DNA of 64,000 nucleotides, taken from NCBI RefSeq assembly GCF_015706575.1, contig NW_024037075.1, forward strand, positions 10,973,746 to 11,037,745, read 5' to 3'. Positions 1 through 9,900 of the stretch are shown here, in pieces. The stretch is from Patiria miniata (taxonomy: Eukaryota > Echinodermata > Asteroidea > Valvatida > Asterinidae). A model generated the notes under the pieces. The model had not been told where the DNA came from. It was given only the letters and a program-made list of their open reading frames with translations, and made no database searches. A program made the position numbers and the translations under genes. Each line of letters starts with the position of its first letter. The stretch's first letter is position 1.

Positions 1-3000
1 GCAAGAGTACGAGACTGCCGTTCTCAACAACGTTTGGCACAAGAGGCTTGAGTTTGCGGATGGCGAGACCATTGTCATGCACAACCCCAACGTCATCGTC
101 CATTTCCGACCCCCGTCTAGGGCAGATGATTTTGGCACCTCCCCCGATGGTCAGATGAGACCCAGGGTTGTCAAACGTGGAGTGGATGATGTGGAAAATA
201 TTGATCAAGGTTGGAGATTTACTTAAAATTCTTAGCAATTTGTTGTTTTTTTCCTGCGTACTTTCATTTTTCCGACTTTGGATTATATGTGACCGGCTCC
301 ACAAAAAAGGGTATTAAGTCACGCTGAGCATTATTGTGTAATGACCCGCTCAACATTGAGAAGGTGAAAAGTTTGTCAAAATATGATTTTCATTTTTTGT
401 CATGAATGACATCTTTAATACCTACATTTTCAGGTTTCAGTCACAGAAAAGTTGATTCTGATGAATAAAGTGGAAAAAAACAACCATTTTGTGTGTGTCG
501 TTCTGTTGTTCAACAACAAAGCCAGCTATTTCAAAGCCTGTTTCCTCAGTTGTGTAATTTGAACTCCAAGGAAGTAATTAATATGCAAATACATCATATT
601 TCCAGAACGGGAGGGGCTATGGAGCTCTGTTATGTACCAAATGAAAGCTTACATTGTGGGCTTTCCAAACATGTATATAACTCAATTTCACCTTTTTGCA
701 ACATAATACCCTTTTTTGTGGAGCCGGTCACATATAAGGCCACTTTCCTGTTTGCGGGAGAATTATGGCAGAAACGTGTAGTGAACATATGTTTGTTACA
801 TACATGTAGACCTGTCTACAGACGTCGTAAAGCTTGATGTAATTAGAACTGGTGTGACTCATTGCTTATTTCTGAAATATTGAACAGAATAACTCCGACA
901 GCTGTCTTTCAACGGTCTATTGGTCTTTCTTCTCTTGTTTGTATTCCTTTAGGAGAACCGAACCAAATTGATCATTTGGTCTTCATAGCCCATGGCATTG
1001 GGCCTGTCTGTGACCTACGGTTCAGAGGGATCGTTGAGTGTGGTAAGAAACCTTAGATTCACCCCTCCTACTAGCTCCCCTAATACCCTATAATGTAACT
1101 AAATTTAACTACCAAATTTCCGTCACCCTATTATTTCAGCCACTCAACTAAACTCAAATCGGGTGAAGTTGTGAGCCAGTGTCAGAGTTGTAACGAGTCA
1201 CTGATTTTTGTGACTCGAGTCGAGTCGAGTCATTTTAAAGAAGTGACTCAAGTCGAGTCAAGTCATTAGGTCAAGACGGTCGAGTCGAGTCGAGTCGAGT
1301 CACAATGTGTAGTCGAGTCGAGTCGAGTCAAGTATTTAGCTCGAGTCAATTCAAGTCACAAATATTTGAGCACTATACAATAAATAAACACAAGAGAGAA
1401 AGTCATTTTCTGGCTTTTCAAATTTTACATTCGGGCTAAATGTGGCGACACCACATTTGCCTCTTAATGAAAATAAAAAGGGGGTGCCAGCTGATCGTCA
1501 TTCAACTAATGGGGACACTGATCAAACCATGTATGTATATGTATACATTATTCGCGAACATTCTAACGTGACATGAACAAAAACAGTTTTGCTTTTATTT
1601 TTGGGACTTGAGTCTCATTAGCCTTCCTCGAGTCGAGTCGAGTCATTCTGATGAGGGACTCGAGTCGAGTCGAGTCATTTGCTCGCAGTGACTCGAGTCG
1701 AGTCGAGTCATTTGCCCACTCGAGTCGAGTCGAGTCACCAAAAATTGTGACTCGAGTCGGACTTGAGTCGAGTCATTGACTTGAGTCATTACAACTCTGG
1801 CCAGTGGTGTAAAAGGTGACCACTTCTTCAGCTTGTCATAAATCTCTTGAAAGACATTTCCCAAGTTGCTGTCACATTTTTTAGTCTTTTTTTATGAATG
1901 AAAAGAAAGGAAATGAAAAGCTTGATCTGTTCAGATTCTGGATATTATTGTTATAAATTAGTTTTTAACTTTTGTTGCCTCCTAGTGGATGACTTTCGTT
2001 CTGTCTCGCTGGGCTTGATGCGTTCACATTTCAAGCACTCACAAGAAGATGGCAGGACTGGACGGATCGAGTTCCTACCCGTCTACTGGTATGATGCCTT
2101 GCATGGAGACGCGACAGGTGTTGACAGGTATGGTTAGCCAGGGTTAAAAAAACTCAGAGATACTAGAAATATTCCATTTAGGAGATATTATTACCTATCA
2201 AATTTGACTGCTTATCAAAAACAAGCCAGATCCATTCACAGGCATTATACACAAGTGGCAATTTGGTTGATAACCTCTTTGAGATAAGCAAATTTCTTGA
2301 GTGCTTAGCATAGTATTGTGCTTGGCAGCTCTGTAAACTTGTCCCTGAAACATCCTAGGAACTGGAGGTGTTCCTATTTTGAAGCCTTGACCAATGCATA
2401 AGCACGCTTATCAAAAAAAGGACAAGTCAACAGTGAATTTTTGATGCAGTGTCTGAAATAAGTTTCATTGTTTCAGATGTTTGTGACGAAAGCATTTTAC
2501 ACAAATCCTTTCAGACGTTTGAGACGCATCACCTTGCCAAGCATCAGCCGTCTTCGCCGGTTCACCAACGACACCCTCCTGGATATCCTCTTCTACTCCA
2601 GTCCCTCCTACTCCCAGAAGATCGCTGAGCACGTCTGCTCGGAGATCAACCGCCTCTACCAGCTGTTCCAAGACAGAAACCCTGACTTCCGGGGACAAGC
2701 TTCTATTGTTGGACACAGTCTAGGTGAGGCTCACCCTGGCCATGTCCACATTACTTGGCTTTGGCTTGAAATTACATACGAGTCTGTAGGAAGTGGCTGC
2801 AGCCGCTATCTTTGACTCGCGTGTAATTTCAAGCCGTATCCCATTCAGGCCGCATCTGAATTATAGGCTACGGCTCACAGCAACACTTGTGCCCATGGGA
2901 AGCGTCTTCAGCCGCTTCCAAAGCTGCATATGTAATTGGTAGTTGAAGTCAAGTAATTTATACACACCCTTCAGAAGAGAACTGCAAAGTTCTCCTGTTA

Positions 3001-6000
3001 AATCTAGATTCATATTTTTAGATAGGATACACAATTAAATAGGGACCAAAGGATTTTTTGATCATTTGTAGCGTAATTAGTTCTCTATCTGAACTCCATT
3101 TTACTTCAGCCATCAAGCATGTAAGTTGGTGTCTTGTACACTGAAAGCTGATAGTGCAAACACTGTTTTGCCAGTGTGGTCTCATTGGCCAATCACATGA
3201 TGACAAATTTGTAGTTTCTCCACCATAAATTTAACTATTTCACATCAAAATCACACTTTTCGTTTTCTCTTTTGCAGGTTCTCTGATCGTCTTTGACCTC
3301 CTGTCCCACCAGGGAGATGGCCAACCAAACTTACAAACAACCGACTCCCACACGGACACACCCGTCACTCCGGACCAATCCCTCGCCCTGCCCGGCGATG
3401 AACTCACTGAGAATGTAGCCAATGAGGAAGCCGAGGAAGAGGTCATGACCCTAGACAGTGCCCTCGCTCAGCTGGGACTGATCGACTTCCTGCCCAAGTT
3501 TCAGGAGGAGCGGATTGATATAGAGACTCTGGTAAAGAAAACTGCTGATGTGATCAATTTTGAAAAATTTTGACGCACTGCATGTATCTTTCGTAAGAAG
3601 AAAATTTGGTTTGATAGTAGAAAGAGTGAATGACTTCTGAAACACTTGAAAACAAATTTCTATGATTGATCAAAAGAATGTAACTCCACGAAGTAAGTAA
3701 CCACCAAAATTGTATTCTTAAAGCCAGAGTCCATCATTTGCAGCTATCCCAAAAGTAACTGGCGTAATTATTGTTGAAAGACATACTCATGGGCGTCGCG
3801 AGGGGGGGGCAAGGGGGGGCACTTGCCCCCCCCTGGAAAAAAAAAAAAAAAAAAAAAAAGGAAGAAAAAGGAAGAAAAAAAAAAAAAAAAAGAGGCTCGA
3901 AGACAAAGTGGTGTAAATTTAATGAGTGGGGGGGGGGGCAAAATGTCCCTGCCCCCCTCTAAAACTGATAAATCGAGAATGTGTTGAGAAATACAAGCAT
4001 TTTTTGGCAAGAATTTGTTTTGCCCCCCTCTAGAAAAAATCCTGGCGACGCCCATGGACATACTTGGTTGAAAGATAGTAAGGGGACTAAACTCCCTGTG
4101 AAATTATTCTTTCTGGCAAGCTGTCATTTTGAAGAAATCAACGAAAGAAGGCCTTTCCAACGGTGCGTCTTTAAGAAGCACCGTTGGAAATTTCCGTTAG
4201 TAGTTCGTTTTTTTATTCGGTGAAGCACGCCCAAGCGTTGACACGACGCACACGCCCGCGCGGTTGCTATAATTCGTCAGCTGCAATGGGCTCTGTGAGA
4301 ACGTGTCTCGGACGCTGAATTCAGGCCCGATACAAAAAATGATTCAGCAACTTTTGATTTGAAATCGAGAAACTAGAATATTGGTTTTCTCCAAATATAC
4401 AGCTGAAGCTGAGCTGAAACTTCATCAGGTTAGTTGTTCAGCATCCTTCTTTAGATTGTGAGCACTTTTGTTGCTTCAAACAAACAAAATGCACAAATTA
4501 CAAATGATGGACTATGCCTTTAAATCTTACGATTTCATGCATCCTTTACTCCTCAGCTCATGTGTAGTGACTCTGACTTGAAGGAGATGGGTCTCCCTCT
4601 CGGACCCAGGAAGAAACTAGGTGGCTTCTTGAAGGAGCAAGCAACCAAAGAGGTCAGTAGCTCACAATGTAACCCATTTTATACTCAAAAGAATCAGTTC
4701 CTTGACCTATTAGTAAGTTTTGCGAGCCATTTTAATTCATGTACCTAGCATATCAACCTCTGTACTGATGACGTCACACTTTGTTTACATGTGTGCTTTC
4801 CTATGGTGCTCAGTGGACCGTGGGCTCCCACTGGCTCCATAGGAAAGTGCACATGTAAGCAAAGTGTGACGTCATCAGTACAGAGGCTTATTAGCTCTGA
4901 CCTCAACTTTCAATGCTTTTTTACCAGGATTTAATCATATCTTAATCATCTTCCATTGGAAAATTTGTTTTGTTGCAAACTGTGTCACTACTTTTGAGGA
5001 TTTCTTGTTGATGTCTTGTTGTTTAGGAAAATAAAGGTATAAAAAGCCTAGAAATCCATAAGAAATTGTATTAAATGCTATTAGACTTCACGTAATATAT
5101 TTCAATGTCAGTGATTCAGTTAAGAATCTAAGAGGTGTGTGCCACAGCCAAGTTTCTCGTACTTTTGGGCCAAAATAGTTGAGAAAGATTGTTGCCATCT
5201 TTACAGGAGAGGAACAGGAAAGCTCGCGAGGCCAGGATGAAGGCTGAAGCAGAGAAACAAGCCAGAGAAGTCTTGGAGCGTGAGAGGCAGGAAGCCTCAT
5301 CAGCATCACAGTTCAACGATGTGTCTGCACACTCTGTACACATTGACTTTGAACCTGGATCAGAAGGTAGGGTATGATGAGACCTACAATTCCTAAACCA
5401 GTTAAAGATATAGTCCATCATTTGTAATTTGTGCATTTTGTTCATTTGAAGCAACAAAGGTGTTCAAAATCTAATGAAGGATACTGAACAGCTAACCTGA
5501 TGAAGTTTCAGCTCAGCTTCAGCTGTATATTCCGAGAAAAAACAGCATTCTAGGATCTCAATTTCAAATCAAAAGTTGCTGAATCATGTTTTGAATTGTT
5601 TTGAATTGCAGCTATACGCGAGTCGCGCACTGATCCGACGAATTATAGCAACCGCGCGCGCCTGTGCGTCGTGCCAATGCTTGCGCGCGCTGCGCCGAAT
5701 AACAAAGCGAACTACTAATTTAAGTTTTCCTACGGTGCGTCTTAAGACGCACCGTTGGAAAGGCCTTCTTTCGTTGATTACTTCAAAATGATAGCTTGCC
5801 AGAAAGATTAATTTCACAGGGGGTTTAGTCCCCTTACTATCTTTCAACCAAGTATGTTTTTCAACAATAATACGCCAGTTACTTTTTCGCATGGCTGCAA
5901 ATGATGGACTATAGCTTTAAACCAGCCAGTGTTGGTATGTGTAGATAATTTGAGAACCAGTTTGCTCCATCAAGGTTATCTGAGGACCCTTACCTTGGCG

Positions 6001-6875
6001 TCCGTGAAGATGGAGGTTAAGTCTAAAGTAAAGCCAGATCTCCTGACCTTTTCTGTGTCTATTGGCAGTATATTCCCACACAGTTGGAATTGTCAAAGAC
6101 CTTGACAAAAGTAATAATAATAACAGAGTCTTGTAGAGCGCCAATGTTTGCTCGAAAGCATACTTGCTCAAAACATAACTTGCTGCTTCAACAGACCAGT
6201 AAACTGAACATTGTCAAATGTCACAACAGTCTACGTGGAGTGCTGTGGCCTCGTGGTTAAGGGCACTGGATTCGTGGTCTGTGGGTAAAGCTGCGGGTTG
6301 TGGGTTCGAGTCCAGCCGGGGTCATGGTACAGTCTACGTGGAGTGCTGTGGCCTCGTGGTTAAGGGCATTGGATTCGTGGTCTGTGGGTAAAGCTGCGGG
6401 TTGTGGGTTCGAGTCCATCCGGGGTCATGGTACAGTCTACGTGGAGTGCTGTGGCCTCGTGGTTAAGGGCATTGGATTCGTGGTCTGTGGGTAAAGCTGC
6501 GGGTTGTGGGTTCGAGTCCAGCCGGGGTCATGGTACAGTCTACATGGAGTGCTGTGGCCTCGTAGTTAAGGGCATTGGATTCGTGGTCTGTGGGTAAAGC
6601 TGCGGGTTGTTAGGTTATGGTGCGTGTGCCCTTGAGCAAGGCACTTTGTCACTCATTGCTTCTCTCCACGCAGGAGTAAATGGGTACCTGTGAGGGCAGA
6701 GATGGTTATTGTGATTGAATAAGCTTGCTTGCGCCTAACAGGCAGCATCCAGCTGTATACTCCCCAGGGAGCTGAGATGGTATTTGGATTGTTTAATTGG
6801 CCCAATGATCAGGGGTAATAATAATACTGTAAGCGCTGTGATTTAGTTTACTAATAAGAGCGTTCTTAAATGCCG

Positions 6876-6911
<36 letters not shown>

Positions 6912-9900
6912 GCCTTAGAGGAGAGATTTGCGTGCCACCCAATACACTGCTTGAACATGTCACTTGACCAAGAAATTCATCACTGCAAATCTTCACACTC
7001 TTAACTTTGCAAAGTGTATTAGCCTTGAATGTCACTTGTTTGCCCAAGTCTTAAGAACAAATTCTGAACCTTGGAAACTGAAACTATTCTTTGTACATCA
7101 GTGCAGGGCAAAACTCATATTGAAATTACATCACCCCGATGCAAATTCCATCCTATGAATAGATTCTGAACCTGTTGAGCATTGGTATGAACTTGTGTCC
7201 TGACTACCAACCTTACTGATCCATTTTGCCTAGGTGTCGGCCAACCGCTTGTCAGATACTCTCAGCTAGACTTCAAGCCCCAGGCTTTCTTTGCCATCGG
7301 GTCGCCCATCGGCATGTTCCTGACTGTCCGAGGGGTCAGTAGGGTCGGGGAAGAATACAAACTACCAACCTGTGACGGCTTCTTCAATATGTTCCATCCT
7401 GTAAGTCATGTCCAAGTTTGAATTCTAATTTTCTTTTGCCTTTATATTCCATGTGGCCTCTGGTAAACGTCCCCTAATCATAGAAATTAATGGTTCCCTC
7501 TCACAGTCTTTTAATTAAAGCCAGAGTCCATCATTTGCAGATATCCAAAAAGTAACTGACGTAATTATCATTGAAAAACATTCTTGGTTGAAAGATAGTA
7601 AGGGGACTAAACTCCCTGTGAAATTATTCTTTCTGGCAAGCTGTCATTTTGAAGAAATCAGCAAAAGAAGGCCTTTCCAACGGTGCGTCTTAAGAAGCAC
7701 CGTTGGAAATTTCCGTTAGTAGTTCGTTTTTTTATTCAAGGAAGCACACGCAAGCGTTGACAAGACGCACACGCGCTCGTGGTTGCTATAATTCGTCGGA
7801 TCGGTGCGCGACATCGCGTAACTGCAATCAGCTCAGTGAGAAAGTGTCTCGGACGCTGAATTCAGGCCAAATTCAAAACATGAGTCAGCAACTTTTGATT
7901 TGAAATCGAGATCCTAGAATGTTGTTTTTCTCCAAATATACAGCTGAAGCTGAGCTGAAACTTCATCAGGTTCGTTGTTTGGCACCCTTCTTTAGATTTT
8001 GAGCACTTTTGTTGCTTCAAACGAACAAAATGCACAAATTACAAATGATGGACTATACCTTTAAGCACGACGTAGCTTGCGAGGTCGTCACGACCTCTTC
8101 ATTCAGCGTTGTGGCTAAATCCCTCTGCTCACATGACCACCTTTGGGGTGGTCATCAATAGACTTTGAAAGGTAACTGTTAATTTCTATGTCAACGTGAC
8201 AAAGTCCAATATCAGTCTAAATGCTGTTATCGCCTAGTCAATTAAATAGATAAATTGGGAAACCATCAACGTTGTCCTTAATGGGCCGATCCATTAAAGG
8301 TAGTGTAGATCAATTGCCATGTGTGCATTTGTTTCGTTTAAAGTAACAAAAGTGCCCAAAATCTAAACACAGGTGTTTAACAGCTATTCATAAATACCTA
8401 AGACAGTTTACGCATTCCTATTGGTCGAGAGCCCGTCGCGTGGCCGGTCTTAATCGGATGATAAAGACATGGCTAGCTGGTCTTAAACACTTTTCCAGTG
8501 TCACATGAAATTTGGACTCCCATGAAATCCGGTGCCTTTTAACATTTCATTGGTTGAACGTTCACATTCCTCACATATGCATGCGCAATACTACCAGTGA
8601 ATCAGCATTTCATGGTCCAAAATTCACACTACACCAGTCAAGCTGCGTTTTGCGCAACATCGCGCAGTTCGCGCGACGCGCACGCCAATGTCCTTATAAG
8701 TAACGAGTTGTGGAGGGGCATTCCATATTATAGTCACAGGGGTGTTTCGTAAAACATGAAGCAAAATTGTTGAACAAAATGGTTGGCAACGTCTAGTTTT
8801 TGACTTGTTTTGATTTTTGGACCGAAAAGATTTTTTTTTTGACCGAAAAGGTATTTATGAATGGGAATAAATATGTGTTTGGTCGGTATCAAACACTCTG
8901 TTTAAGACCGGTGGGAGTCTGGATGGGTGATAATTACCCATCCAGACTCCCACCGGTCTTAATTAGAGTGTTATAAAACCTCCTGAACACACATTTATTC
9001 CCTTATTACCCTTGGACTCCTTATTATCACCCATGTCATCATTTCTATTGTGAAATGAGAGTTCATCGTTGTAATTTTTTGCTCTGTTCTTGCCAGTTTG
9101 ACCCAGTTGCTTATAGGATGGAACCGCTGGTTCATTCTGACATGGCTGATGTGAAGCCATTCCTGATGCCACACCACAAAGGTCGCAAACGCTTCCATCT
9201 AGGTAACTTCCTATCTTCTAAGATTGATGTATCGGTTCATATGATTGCGATGGGCTTTTTCTTTGATTAGAGTTTTCTGGGTTTGCCTAATTGTTAGCTT
9301 GAACGTGACATTTTGATTTAACCCTTTCATTACCACATTGTTTATTGACTTGGCTCTCCCCAGGACCAAATTGTTTGCTCAGTCATGCGCAAATCACTAG
9401 AGCGTGAACAAAATGACCACAAGTCCAAAACTCACTTTTTTCAACCCAGATTTTCACTGCCAAGGAGTGATTTAAATCATAGGTGTTGTGTGTAAAGTTT
9501 GTTCCTTGAGCCTTACTCTTGTATGTGATGTAAAAATGAAGTCCATATGTGTAAATATAAGAAAGTTATGCCTGTTTGTTCATCTGGTTCCATTTATCAA
9601 ACTGCAAGCCATTTCACCACATGACCAAATGGCACTCCATACCTCAATTTGTGCGTGGATACTTCTGAAGCACTTTTCTCATTTTGTTGTAATGGCAACA
9701 CTATGAATAAACTACACCATTAGAACGATCCGAAAACACTCTTTCAGCTGGTATATAGTTGATGTATGGACGGCCAAACATATCAACATGCCGCCTTTCT
9801 GAAAAGTAGTGAATATATCTGTGTTGAGGATGTTCTGTGTGTGGTTTCCTGGTCGACTAAAGTCGCCCATGGGAACCAGCAGGGGGTTCTCCTTGTCGAC

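Noticed and set aside
1190-1790. Pentamer-rich region considered as a plain satellite or subtelomeric repeat
   Set aside because: Inverted ends and flanking 8-mers show a discrete transposable element.
3771-4061. Overlapping Lys-rich and Gly/Pro-rich frames
   Set aside because: They come from homopolymer blocks inside the nested TIR element.
4757-4886. Hairpin considered as a microRNA precursor
   Set aside because: The arms are nearly perfect and over 50 nt long, more like a snapback MITE, and no known microRNA seed was recognised.
6226-6640. Tandem 103-bp repeats considered as a tRNA gene cluster or CRISPR array
   Set aside because: The units have A and B boxes but no cloverleaf pairing or anticodon arm, there are no unique spacers, and a SINE body and tail follow.
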